64,000 nucleotides of DNA from Helicobacter pylori_CU (GTDB taxonomy: Bacteria > Campylobacterota > Campylobacteria > Campylobacterales > Helicobacteraceae), in assembly GCF_000259235.1 (NCBI RefSeq), contig NC_017733.1:434001-498000 (forward strand), given 5' to 3'. Below, piece after piece: positions 9,561 through 18,078 of this stretch; position 1 is the stretch's first letter, and each line of letters starts with the position of its first letter. Both the position numbers and the translations under genes were made by a program. The notes under the pieces are model-generated. The model had not been told where the DNA came from. It saw only the letters and a program-made list of their open reading frames with translations, and made no database searches.

Positions 9561-11051
9561 TTAAATGAAAGTAACTTTATGATAATGCGCATCAAGCCCT
9601 AGAGCTTGCTTGTCTTTTTCCCCCATAGCCATTAGCGCGATTTGAGGTAAAAATAAAGTGGGGGTGTTGTCATTATCTCTTTTATAAACTTTTGAAGCTT
9701 TTAAGCTTAAATTTTCAAAAGCGTGAAAAAGCCCTAAAGAATGTGCGATTAAAAAATCCGCCCCTAAATCAATCCCTAAATAGCGTAAATGCGCGCACTG
9801 GAGTAAGCCGCTTGCTTCATTGACTTCTAAAAGGGGGGCGTAATTTTGAAAGGACTCTAAAAAATGGGGGGCTTTTAAACGGATTTTATTGAAAAAATGA
9901 TCGCTTTGTTTAATGCGAGAAAATTCAGCCCCTAAAAACGCATCAAAAGGGCTTTTCAATTCCCATGCCAAAAATTTATTAACCCATTCATTAAGATAGA
10001 CGACCTCAACGCCTTTTTCATAAACGAGTTGGTATTTTTTCAATTTTTCATTGACGGAGTTGATGATTTCAGGGTTGTTGTCTAAAACTTCTTTAGCATG
10101 CAAGATATTCAAATACGCATCTTCTTCGCAAAAAATGAGCGAAACGCCATTGGCTTTGGCTAGAGCCAGATTATACGCAGAAGCGGTAAGAAAATCATGC
10201 GTGCTGATAATCTTCCCATAATAGCCCCCATCATAACAAAAAGGCAGATCAATGATTTTTTGCCCCATTTTTTCTAAATAGAGCTTAGCGCTTTTGAGAA
10301 GCGATTGCGCGTCTAAATGTTTCGCATAAGCGTTAAAGAGCGCGCAAGTTTTAGGGGGGTTAGGCGTTTTAGGGGGGTTAGAATGGTATTGAAAAAGGCT
10401 TAAAAGGTTTTTAGAAAAATCTTTCCATGGCTTGATTTTGGAATTGGTTAGGATTTCTTGCAATTCATAGATTTCATGGTCAATATTGTCATCGTTTTTA
10501 TAGAGATAATGCGCCACGCTTAAAAAATTCATCACGCCGCTTTCAGGCTGAGAAATCATCTCTAATAACCGGTTGCGCTCTGTGGGGTAGCGTTTCATCA
10601 GCCATTTAACATACAAGAAAAAGCCATCGCCCAGATATTTAGGGTTGGTTTGGGGGTTGATAAAATTGATTTGGATAAACTTTTCTAATTCTTCTTTTTC
10701 GCCTTTAGTGATGTAGGGGATTTGTTTGAAAAAATCTTCATAGTTTTTTAAAACCGCCTTTTCATCAATCATCAAGTCTTTTAAAGCGTATCGTTTGGAT
10801 AGGGGATCTAGCACCCACTCTTTAGAAAAAAACGCCACCAAATCGCTCACTTTAGCGTCTTCAAACACCGCAATTTGGTTGATTTTAAGCGCGATATTTT
10901 CATTGTAGCTCACGCCTTTGAGTTGTTTTAAAAGATCCAAAAGGTATTGATCTTCTTGGTATTCTAAAAAATAAGACTCATAAGCAGGGTTATAGTCCTT
11001 GTTGGTTTCAAAACGAAAGACTTTTACATGCAATTTCAAAACGCTCATCAA
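9561..11051 (-). CDS. DUF5644-type protein resembling a cysteine-poor SdhB/HdrB relative
   Basis: 496 aa, function not known. The N terminus (LHVKVFRFETNKDYNPAYES, then YLLDLLKQLKG) reads like the ferredoxin-like start of succinate dehydrogenase / fumarate reductase iron-sulfur subunits, but the cluster cysteines are missing. The C-terminal third, ending LFLPQIALMAMG, ALGLDAHYHKV, resembles the end of an HdrB/CCG-domain protein, again with few cysteines. So it may be a scaffold derived from a redox subunit. This homology is my reading of the pattern, not a search result. Equivalent to HP0468. Conserved order with flanking genes suggests a shared operon. Confidence 0.55.
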   Translation of the reverse strand: MMSVLKLHVKVFRFETNKDYNPAYESYFLEYQEDQYLLDLLKQLKGVSYNENIALKINQIAVFEDAKVSDLVAFFSKEWVLDPLSKRYALKDLMIDEKAVLKNYEDFFKQIPYITKGEKEELEKFIQINFINPQTNPKYLGDGFFLYVKWLMKRYPTERNRLLEMISQPESGVMNFLSVAHYLYKNDDNIDHEIYELQEILTNSKIKPWKDFSKNLLSLFQYHSNPPKTPNPPKTCALFNAYAKHLDAQSLLKSAKLYLEKMGQKIIDLPFCYDGGYYGKIISTHDFLTASAYNLALAKANGVSLIFCEEDAYLNILHAKEVLDNNPEIINSVNEKLKKYQLVYEKGVEVVYLNEWVNKFLAWELKSPFDAFLGAEFSRIKQSDHFFNKIRLKAPHFLESFQNYAPLLEVNEASGLLQCAHLRYLGIDLGADFLIAHSLGLFHAFENLSLKASKVYKRDNDNTPTLFLPQIALMAMGEKDKQALGLDAHYHKVTFI

Positions 11052-11059
11052 TTAGTCCT

Positions 11060-11548
11060 TTAGCTTTTGTGTAAATTTTCTAAAATCGCGCGGTTTTTGG
11101 AATTGGAAAAAAGAGCCTCTTTAGAGTCCAACCATTCTTTAGACTCTCGCTCGTCTTTTTTTGGCTCTTGTGTGATTGGCTCTTCTTTTTGAAACAATTC
11201 AAGCGAATCGCAACGATTGAATAAAACGGCATTTTCATTTTTTTCTTTGACAAGGATTTGAATGATGCCAGGAAGTTTTACTTGAACCACGCTACCAATA
11301 TTGTTAGGGCCAAACCCGGCTTCAAATTGCACGCTTTGTGCATCAATCATCAAGCTTTCTAAGGTGTATCCGGCTAAAACAAACAACACTAACGCACCGA
11401 ATTTTTCATGGATTTCTTTAGGGAGCTTGGGGGAAAAATCAATCGCATCTCTTTCGCACAAAAGGTTGAAACTCAAATGGTTTTTGGACAGAAATTGCAA
11501 GTATTCAACGCAATGCTTGTTGTTTAAAAGCCTTAATTCTCTTTGCAT
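11060..11548 (-). CDS. Conserved hypothetical protein
   Basis: 162 aa, no recognised domain. Residues ~10-120 look like a compact alpha/beta fold (GALVLFVLAGYTLESLMID, then GSVVQVKLPGIIQILVKE), followed by an acidic, probably disordered tail (EEPITQEPKKDERESKEW). No signal peptide or membrane segment. It overlaps pepF by 16 bases at its start and ends 8 bases before the next gene, so it is part of the pepF transcript. Equivalent to HP0469. Confidence 0.6.
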   Translation of the reverse strand: MQRELRLLNNKHCVEYLQFLSKNHLSFNLLCERDAIDFSPKLPKEIHEKFGALVLFVLAGYTLESLMIDAQSVQFEAGFGPNNIGSVVQVKLPGIIQILVKEKNENAVLFNRCDSLELFQKEEPITQEPKKDERESKEWLDSKEALFSNSKNRAILENLHKS

Positions 11549-13269
11549 GCGAGCAACCTTTCAAATTCTTCTAACAAATGACGCACCTCTTGCATGCCAA
11601 TTTCCCAAAATTCTTTGCTATCAATGTCAAAGCCAAACATGGACACTAATTCTTTAGGGCTTTTTGACCCTCCTAAGCTCAAAAATTCCGTGTAAGTTTT
11701 AACAAACTCTTTAGCGTCGCTTTTTTTATAAAGCCCATAAAGTGCCAAAGTTAAAAGCTGCCCGTAACTATAAGCGTAGCAATAAAAAGGCGAATGGATA
11801 AAATGGGGGATATAGCTCCACCACAAATGGTAGTTTTTAGTGAGTTTCACGCTTTTTTCAAACATTCTTTGATTTTCTTCAAACCAGATCTGATCAAAAT
11901 CTTTGGTGTCTAATTCTTCATCCATTTCGTGGATTCTTCTTTCAAAATTAGTCATCACCACTTGCCTAAAAAGCGTAGAAAAAATATCCTCTAACTTGCC
12001 TGCCAGCATGAAAAGAAGCTCATCAGATTTCAAACCCTTTTTCAAATGCTCAAAAAACAGCATTTCAGAAAAGACAGAAGCGGTTTCTGCGGTGGTTAAG
12101 GGCGTATCCATGTTCAATACGCCTTGTTTTTTGGACAATTCTTGGTGGATCATATGCCCAAATTCATGAGCGATAGTGAAAGCGTCTCGGCGGTTTCCTG
12201 TGTAGTTTAACAACACATAAGGGTGAGCGCTAGGCACCCCGCCATGGCTAAAAGCCCCACCTTGCTTAAAGTCTTTAGGGTGTGAATCCACCCAGCCCTC
12301 TTTGATCGCTTTAGAAGCGATTTTATGAAATTCAGGGCTAAAGGCTTTAAGGGTTTTAAGCACTTCTTCTAAAGCTTGAGAGTAAGTCATGGTGATGCTC
12401 TCATCGTTTAAAGGGGCGTAGCGATCGTAATCTTTGAGTTTATGCCCTAAAATTTGTGCTTTTTGATGGTAGTAACGATGCACTAAAGAAAAATTAGCGT
12501 TCACAATCTCTATCATGCTATCCACACTCTCTTGCGAGATCTGGTTGTCAATGTGGCGGAAACTCTCTTTTTTGTCGTATTTTCTCAGCTTGGTTTCAAT
12601 AAGCAAGTCTTTACGCACCATGTTTAAAATGTAAGTGAGTAAAGGGCGGGATTTTTCTAACGCTTTGCTGAAAGCTTTTTGAGATTTTTTACGAATCTTG
12701 CGTTTGGGGTTGTGCAAGAGGGCTAAAATTTCTTCTTCGCTTAAATTTTGCTCTTCAAAAGGGATTTTCAAAGAAGAAAAATGCTCATCAAAAAGACGGC
12801 TAAACGCGCCCACTCCCACAGGTGAAAGGGCTAGAGCGATCTTTTCTTCATCTAAATTTAAGGTGTGCTTTTTCTTTTCTATGAGGTTGTTTAGATAAAA
12901 AGCATGGTCTTTGCATTTTTTAATGAAAGCAAGCTGTTTTTTGGCGTCTAAATTCTTGAATTCAATTTCAAAGAATAAAAGGTGTTGTTGGATATTTGCA
13001 CAAGCCATTTCGCACTGCGAATAAAACTTCGCTTCTTTGGTGTTCTTAGCAAAAAGCAATTGAGCGTAAGTCATCACTCTAGAGATTTTTTCTGACAAAT
13101 TTTCGTAATGTTTAAGAGTGTTGGCAAATTTTGCAGCGTCTAAATTCTTAAGGTTATTTTGATAAACGCTCTCAAATTCTTGTGCTTCTGTTTGTAAGGT
13201 TTTTAAAAATTCTTCTGCGCTTTCTTTATTTTCAAATAAAGCGCTTAAATCCCATTCTTGCTCTTTCAT
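11533..13269 (-). CDS. pepF: Oligoendopeptidase F (M3 metallopeptidase)
   Basis: Cytoplasmic zinc peptidase that cuts short peptides. 578 aa, the normal length for PepF. The zinc motif HEFGHMIH lies near residues 368-375 with the third ligand region ETASVFSEMLFF ~25 residues on. The N-terminal PepF/M3 helical domain (WDLSALFENKESAEEFL) is intact. It is the first gene of the minus-strand block 13269-6548, with nothing but an AT-rich gap between it and kefB. Equivalent to HP0470. Confidence 0.93.
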   Translation of the reverse strand: MKEQEWDLSALFENKESAEEFLKTLQTEAQEFESVYQNNLKNLDAAKFANTLKHYENLSEKISRVMTYAQLLFAKNTKEAKFYSQCEMACANIQQHLLFFEIEFKNLDAKKQLAFIKKCKDHAFYLNNLIEKKKHTLNLDEEKIALALSPVGVGAFSRLFDEHFSSLKIPFEEQNLSEEEILALLHNPKRKIRKKSQKAFSKALEKSRPLLTYILNMVRKDLLIETKLRKYDKKESFRHIDNQISQESVDSMIEIVNANFSLVHRYYHQKAQILGHKLKDYDRYAPLNDESITMTYSQALEEVLKTLKAFSPEFHKIASKAIKEGWVDSHPKDFKQGGAFSHGGVPSAHPYVLLNYTGNRRDAFTIAHEFGHMIHQELSKKQGVLNMDTPLTTAETASVFSEMLFFEHLKKGLKSDELLFMLAGKLEDIFSTLFRQVVMTNFERRIHEMDEELDTKDFDQIWFEENQRMFEKSVKLTKNYHLWWSYIPHFIHSPFYCYAYSYGQLLTLALYGLYKKSDAKEFVKTYTEFLSLGGSKSPKELVSMFGFDIDSKEFWEIGMQEVRHLLEEFERLLACKEN

Positions 13270-13365
13270 AAAAGCCCCCTTTATTTAATAGTTTGAGTTC
13301 AATACGCTTGTATTTTAACATAACACTCACAATACAAGCAAACTTATCATTTGGTTTTTGCACCA

Positions 13366-14616
13366 TTATTTTTTAGCCGGCTCATTTTCTTGGCTCTTTT
13401 GGTGCAAAATAAATTGAGCGATAGATTCTAGGTATTTTAAAATAAAAGGGGTTGCCAACATAGAAAAGACCACCATAAGGATAAGGAATTGGTGGATGTC
13501 ATTTTGAGCGATACTTAAGATATTTTTTTGGTGCAAAAAACCAAGAATCCCTTTTTTTTCTTGCAAATTAAAGAGCTGGTGCGAGCCTGAATTTAAAAAA
13601 ATGACAAAAGAAAACTCCCCGATTTGCGCCAAAGAAAGGGCGGTTTTTATGGCAGTTTTAGAGTCTCTAAAAAAACGCAAAAGCGCATAAATGATAGCCG
13701 TCTTAAAACCCATCACTAAAATGAGCGAGAAAATGACTGCAAAGATCTTGTCTATAAAAAAACTAATATTGATTTGCATCCCTATCGTAATGAAAAAAAG
13801 GGCTAAGAAGAGGTTTTTTAATTGCGCGAATTCTTCTTGAACATTGATTTTATAGCGCGATTTAGAAATCGCCATGCCCACAATGAACGCTCCTAAAGAC
13901 ATAGAAAACCCAAAAAAATGGCTCAACCCTGCCGCGCTGCAAACGATCACTAAAATCGTGCCTATAAAAATTTCAGGCAAGCGCGTGTCTTTTGCTTGCT
14001 CTAAGATGAGATTAGCCCCTTTTTTTCCAGGCAATAACAAAAGAACTAAAATAATCCCTGCTGAAATAAAGGTTTTAAGAATGAGTAAATTAACATTAGA
14101 ATCTTTGCTGCCTAGAATCGTCAAAATTAAAAGCATGGGAATGGCGGCAATATCTTGGAAAATCAAAATCCCCACCGCGCTCTTTCCCATGGGCGTGCTA
14201 AGCTGTTTGGAATCTTCAAAGAATTTCAGCACAATAGCGGTTGAAGAGAGCGAAAGCCCCATGCCTAAAACAAGGGAAAAAATGGGTGAAAGACCCAAAA
14301 TAAAATACCCCACTAAAAAAGCGATTAAAGCGCACAAAATGACTTGTAAAAGCCCAAAAACCAGCACTTCTTGTTTGATGGATTTGAGCTTGTCAAAATT
14401 AAACTCAATGCCTATCATAAACATTAAAAAGACGATGCCAAATTCACCAATATCAGACAACAAATTAAAATCATTAATTTTAAAAAAAGCCGCTAAGACC
14501 GTTCCTGTGCAAATGTAACCAATGATAACCGGCATGTCTAATTTCTTTAAAAAGATTCCAAAGCCTACAGCAAGCCATAAGCCAGCAATAACAATATAAA
14601 GTGTGCTGTTTTCCAT
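13366..14616 (-). CDS. kefB: CPA2-family cation/proton antiporter (KefB-like)
   Basis: 416-aa inner-membrane protein with about 11-12 hydrophobic segments. Motifs of the Na+/H+ or K+/H+ exchanger family are visible: GYICTGTVLAAFF, FMIGIEFNFDKLKS, GMGLSLSSTAIVLKFFED and FQDIAAIPMLL. It lacks the cytoplasmic RCK/TrkA-N domain of enterobacterial KefB (416 versus ~600 aa), so glutathione gating is unlikely and the name is by similarity only. Equivalent to HP0471. A minus-strand TATAAT lies 215 bases upstream. Confidence 0.85.
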   Translation of the reverse strand: MENSTLYIVIAGLWLAVGFGIFLKKLDMPVIIGYICTGTVLAAFFKINDFNLLSDIGEFGIVFLMFMIGIEFNFDKLKSIKQEVLVFGLLQVILCALIAFLVGYFILGLSPIFSLVLGMGLSLSSTAIVLKFFEDSKQLSTPMGKSAVGILIFQDIAAIPMLLILTILGSKDSNVNLLILKTFISAGIILVLLLLPGKKGANLILEQAKDTRLPEIFIGTILVIVCSAAGLSHFFGFSMSLGAFIVGMAISKSRYKINVQEEFAQLKNLFLALFFITIGMQINISFFIDKIFAVIFSLILVMGFKTAIIYALLRFFRDSKTAIKTALSLAQIGEFSFVIFLNSGSHQLFNLQEKKGILGFLHQKNILSIAQNDIHQFLILMVVFSMLATPFILKYLESIAQFILHQKSQENEPAKK

Positions 14617-14942
14617 AAAAACCTTTCCCCAGTAGAATCAATTTGTTTTAAAGAAATAAAAGCGAAACTATCCTATTAAATTGAGCCATTAAATAACACT
14701 ATTAAATAAAATAATATCTATCAAATATGTATAAGTAATTTATTATTTAATTATTTAGATCTTACTAAACCCGCTTTCAAACGCCAACACCAAACACCCT
14801 ATTGAGTAAAATAAAAATTGAAACGCTAGGATTATACTGCACTAAAACAAACTTTCTATTTATGAAAAAGATTTTTGAACCCCAACCTTTTAAGAGTCGG
14901 CTAGGGTTTGATTTGATGAAGAAGAGCGAACGAAAGAATAAA
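14617..14942 (-). promoter_or_regulatory. Intergenic region upstream of kefB
   Basis: 326 bases without a gene between kefB and horE. It is very AT-rich at 14680-14760. A good minus-strand -10 (TATAAT, 14831-14836, preceded by GTGCAG) could start kefB transcription with a ~200-base leader. Short open frames on both strands here have no family resemblance and overlap horE; I do not call them genes. Confidence 0.4.
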
Positions 14943-15503
14943 TTAGAAAGTGAAGACATAATCCACATACCAAGAATAGTAGCGGATAAGCCCTACATCT
15001 TTGCTGCCCTGATTAACCATAGGGAATTTCACGCCTGCTTCAAACGCACTGCGATCCCCAATACGCATTCTTCCGCCTAAATTCCATAAGAATTGGAATC
15101 TCGTTTGATTAACATCATAAGGGAACATCCAAGTGTTTCCGGCTAATTGAACGCCACCGATGAGACCTAGAGCGAATTTATCCAAAGGAATGAGATTGAC
15201 AATCAAATCGCCACCGCCACCATAGGTGAGCAAATTGGTTTTGGTGTGTTCAGTCCCTGAAGTGTTAAACCAATCTAAAAAGCCATACACCCTAGCCCCA
15301 AACCATTTATTGGCAAAGCCTACAAAACCTAATTTGAAATTCAAACCATAAAGATCATTGCCATGGCGCCAATCAGAGTAATTGCTGTTATAAGGACCAT
15401 AACGACCTTGCTGATAACCCGCACCCATGAAAAACCCATTCACTTCGCCAGCCAACGCTAAACTCGTGCTCAAGCTTAAAATACAAGCAATTCTTTTAAT
15501 CAT
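14943..15503 (-). CDS. horE: Hor-family outer-membrane protein HorE
   Basis: 186 aa. The signal peptide IKRIACILSLSTSLALAGE is followed by GFFMGAGYQQGRYG, the usual beginning of H. pylori Hop/Hor porin-like proteins. The end YYSWYVDYVFTF has the alternating aromatic pattern and terminal Phe of the family. Its small size fits an 8-strand barrel. Position beside kefB and modA matches HP0472. The 226-base gap to modA carries divergent control signals, including the inverted repeat GTGGG-ATATA-CCCAC at 15623-15637. Confidence 0.9.
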   Translation of the reverse strand: MIKRIACILSLSTSLALAGEVNGFFMGAGYQQGRYGPYNSNYSDWRHGNDLYGLNFKLGFVGFANKWFGARVYGFLDWFNTSGTEHTKTNLLTYGGGGDLIVNLIPLDKFALGLIGGVQLAGNTWMFPYDVNQTRFQFLWNLGGRMRIGDRSAFEAGVKFPMVNQGSKDVGLIRYYSWYVDYVFTF

Positions 15504-15689
15504 AATAAATCCTTCTTGTTGAATTAAAGTTACACCCTAAAATCGGTTATTTTTCTAAAAGATTTAATTTTTTATCAAAGATGAGGGTTTTTAGAGTGAA
15601 AATATTGGTTAAATACTAGTAAGTGGGATATACCCACAAAACAAACCGCCTCAAACTTTTAAAATACAAATTTTTAAGATACAAATAGG

Positions 15690-15695
15690 TATAAT
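15690..15695 (+). promoter_or_regulatory. -10 element of modABC
   Basis: A perfect TATAAT 35 bases before the modA ATG, with AAGGGAG as ribosome site. The intervening 15504-15689 region is shared with divergent horE. Confidence 0.6.
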
Positions 15696-15729
15696 CAATA
15701 ACTTCAATCATTTAATCAAAGGGAGTTCT

Positions 15730-16470
15730 ATGAAAAATACTTTCAAAGCGTTTGTCTTTTTAATCGTATTTTTTTCAAGCGCTCTGTTGGCACAGGATTT
15801 AAAAATCGCTGCTGCTGCTAACCTCACGCACGCTTTAAAAGCCCTTGTTAAAGAATTTCAAAAAGAACACCCAAAAGACGCTGTTAAAATTAGTTTTAAT
15901 TCTTCAGGCAAACTCTACGCTCAAATCGCTCAAAACGCCCCTTTTGATTTATTCATTTCAGCAGATATGATTAGACCTAAAAAGCTTTATGATGAAAAAA
16001 TAACCCCTTTTAAAGAAGAAGTCTATGCTAAAGGTGTGTTGGTTTTATGGAGTGAAGATCTAAAAATGGATTCTTTAGAGATTCTTAAAGACCCTAAAAT
16101 TAAATATATCGCTATGGCTAATCCTAAACTAGCCCCCTATGGAAAAGCCAGTATGGAAGTCTTAGAGAATTTAAAACTCACTTCTAGTCTTAAATCTAAA
16201 ATCATTTATGGCGCTTCTATTTCTCAAGCCCATCAATTCATCGCCACTAAAAACGCTCAAATAGGCTTTGGAGCGTTATCCTTGATGGATAAAAAAGACA
16301 AAAACCTCTCTTATTTCATCATTGATAAAGCCCTTTATAACCCTATTGAACAAGCCTTGATCATCACTAAAAATGGGGCTAATAACCCTTTAGCCAAAGT
16401 TTTTAAAGATTTTTTATTCAGCCCTAAAGCTAGAGCTGTCTTTAAAGAATACGGCTATATTGTGGATTGA
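15730..16470 (+). CDS. modA: Molybdate ABC transporter, periplasmic binding protein
   Basis: Captures molybdate (or tungstate) in the periplasm and hands it to ModB. 246 aa with signal peptide AFVFLIVFFSSALLAQ. The mature start DLKIAAAANLTHALKAL and the later FNSSGKLYAQIAQNAPFDLFISAD contain the serine and alanine backbone positions that bind the oxyanion in ModA proteins. First gene of modABC; 21 bases separate it from modB. Equivalent to HP0473. Confidence 0.93.
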   Translation: MKNTFKAFVFLIVFFSSALLAQDLKIAAAANLTHALKALVKEFQKEHPKDAVKISFNSSGKLYAQIAQNAPFDLFISADMIRPKKLYDEKITPFKEEVYAKGVLVLWSEDLKMDSLEILKDPKIKYIAMANPKLAPYGKASMEVLENLKLTSSLKSKIIYGASISQAHQFIATKNAQIGFGALSLMDKKDKNLSYFIIDKALYNPIEQALIITKNGANNPLAKVFKDFLFSPKARAVFKEYGYIVD

Positions 16471-16491
16471 AACGCATAAAAAAGGCGAACA

Positions 16492-17166
16492 ATGGATCAT
16501 GAGTTTTTGATTACCATGCGTTTGAGCTTTTCTTTAGCTTTGATTACCACCCTTATTTTACTCCCTATAGGGATTTTTTTAGGCTATTTTTTAAGCCTTA
16601 AACGCAATCTTTTAACGAGCTTAACAGAAACGCTTGTGTATATGCCTTTAGTTTTACCCCCAAGCGTGCTAGGGTTTTATCTCCTTTTAATCTTTTCGCC
16701 TTCTTCTTTTTTGGGAGCGTTTTTACAAGATGTATTAAATGTGAAACTTGTTTTTAGTTTTCAAGGGCTTATTTTAGGGAGCGTGATTTTTTCTTTACCC
16801 TTTATGGTAAGCCCCATTAAAAGCGCGTTAATTTCCTTGCCCGCTTCTTTAAAAGAAGCCAGTTATAGCTTGGGAAAAGGGGAATATTACACCCTTTTTT
16901 TTGTCCTGCTCCCTAACATCAAACCCAGTGTGTTGATGGCTATCATTACAACTTTTACGCACACTATAGGCGAATTTGGCGTGGTGATGATGCTTGGGGG
17001 TGATATATTAGGGGAAACAAGAGTGGCTAGCATTGCGATTTTTAACGAAGCTGAAGCGCTCAATTATTCTAAAGCCCACCAATACGCCTTAACGCTCACG
17101 CTTATCAGTTTTAGCCTCTTGTTTGTTACCCTATTTTTGAATAAAAAACAAAGCTCGTTTTTATGA
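16492..17166 (+). CDS. modB: Molybdate ABC transporter, permease
   Basis: Inner-membrane channel subunit, 224 aa with five or six membrane segments. The cytoplasmic EAA-type loop that docks on the ATPase is visible (LPASLKEASYSLGKGEYYTL), as are the FSLPFMVSP and TIGEFGVVMMLGG stretches typical of ModB. It overlaps modC by four bases. Equivalent to HP0474. Confidence 0.93.
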   Translation: MDHEFLITMRLSFSLALITTLILLPIGIFLGYFLSLKRNLLTSLTETLVYMPLVLPPSVLGFYLLLIFSPSSFLGAFLQDVLNVKLVFSFQGLILGSVIFSLPFMVSPIKSALISLPASLKEASYSLGKGEYYTLFFVLLPNIKPSVLMAIITTFTHTIGEFGVVMMLGGDILGETRVASIAIFNEAEALNYSKAHQYALTLTLISFSLLFVTLFLNKKQSSFL

Positions 17167-17960
17167 TAAAAGCGCGGTTTAAAAAACGCCTTTTAGGATC
17201 TAGGGGCGCGTTTGATTTGAATATAGACTTAGAAATTAAAGAAGCAGAAGTTGTCGCTTTATTAGGAGAATCGGGAGCGGGTAAAAGCACGATTTTACGC
17301 ATTTTAGCGGGGCTTGAAGCGGTGGATAGCGGCTATATTGAAGTCAATCATTCAGTATGGCTAGACACTCAAAAAAAAATTTTTTTAAAACCACAACAAC
17401 GAAAAATCGGCTTTGTGTTTCAAGATTACGCCCTATTCCCTCATTTAAATGTGTATCAAAACATCGCCTTTGCTCACCCTAAAGATACAAATAAAATCCA
17501 CGAAGTGTTACGCTTAATGCGTTTAGAAAATCTAAGCCAGCAAAAAATTTCTCAACTCTCTGGCGGACAAGCCCAACGAGTCGCTTTAGCAAGAGCTTTG
17601 ATCGCAGCCAAGAATTTATTGCTTTTAGATGAGCCTTTAAACGCCCTAGATAACGCCTTAAAAAACGAGGTGCAACAAGGTTTGCTTGATTTTATCAAGC
17701 GTGAAAATTTAAGCGTGCTATTAGTCAGTCATAACCCAAACGAAATGATCAAACTCGCGCAAACTTTCCTCTTTTTAAACAATGGCGTTATCAATCCTAA
17801 TCAAGAAAATCGGCTTTTTTCAAACCGCTTATGGGTAAAACCTCTCTTTGAAGATGAAAATTATTGCCATTATGAGGTCATTCCTCAAACGATTAGTTTG
17901 CCCAAAGATTGTCTGAACCCAACTTTTAAGCTTGATTTCAATCAAGGTAAAAAATTTTAG
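17163..17960 (+). CDS. modC: Molybdate ABC transporter, ATP-binding protein
   Basis: Powers ModAB transport. 265 aa, with Walker A GESGAGKST at residues 35-43, Q-loop FVFQDYALFPH, signature LSGGQAQRVALARAL and Walker B LLLLDEPLNALD. At ~350 aa the E. coli ModC carries a C-terminal molybdate-sensing MOP domain; that is absent here, leaving only a short tail. It was named modD in early annotations (HP0475). Convergent with gltX across a 118-base gap with a weak hairpin (18010-18024). Confidence 0.92.
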   Translation: MIKARFKKRLLGSRGAFDLNIDLEIKEAEVVALLGESGAGKSTILRILAGLEAVDSGYIEVNHSVWLDTQKKIFLKPQQRKIGFVFQDYALFPHLNVYQNIAFAHPKDTNKIHEVLRLMRLENLSQQKISQLSGGQAQRVALARALIAAKNLLLLDEPLNALDNALKNEVQQGLLDFIKRENLSVLLVSHNPNEMIKLAQTFLFLNNGVINPNQENRLFSNRLWVKPLFEDENYCHYEVIPQTISLPKDCLNPTFKLDFNQGKKF

Positions 17961-18078
17961 AAATATTTTTTTCATTTTCCTCTTAAAACCCTCTTATTTT
18001 TCAAAAGGAGTTGTTTAGAACAACCGCTAAAATCAAACTCTTTTATGATTAGCGTTCAATGAAAATAGAGCCAATTTT

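Noticed and set aside
14802..15080. Open frame of 92 codons on the plus strand near horE
   Set aside because: Overlaps the convincing HorE coding sequence on the other strand and has no ribosome site or family-like composition.
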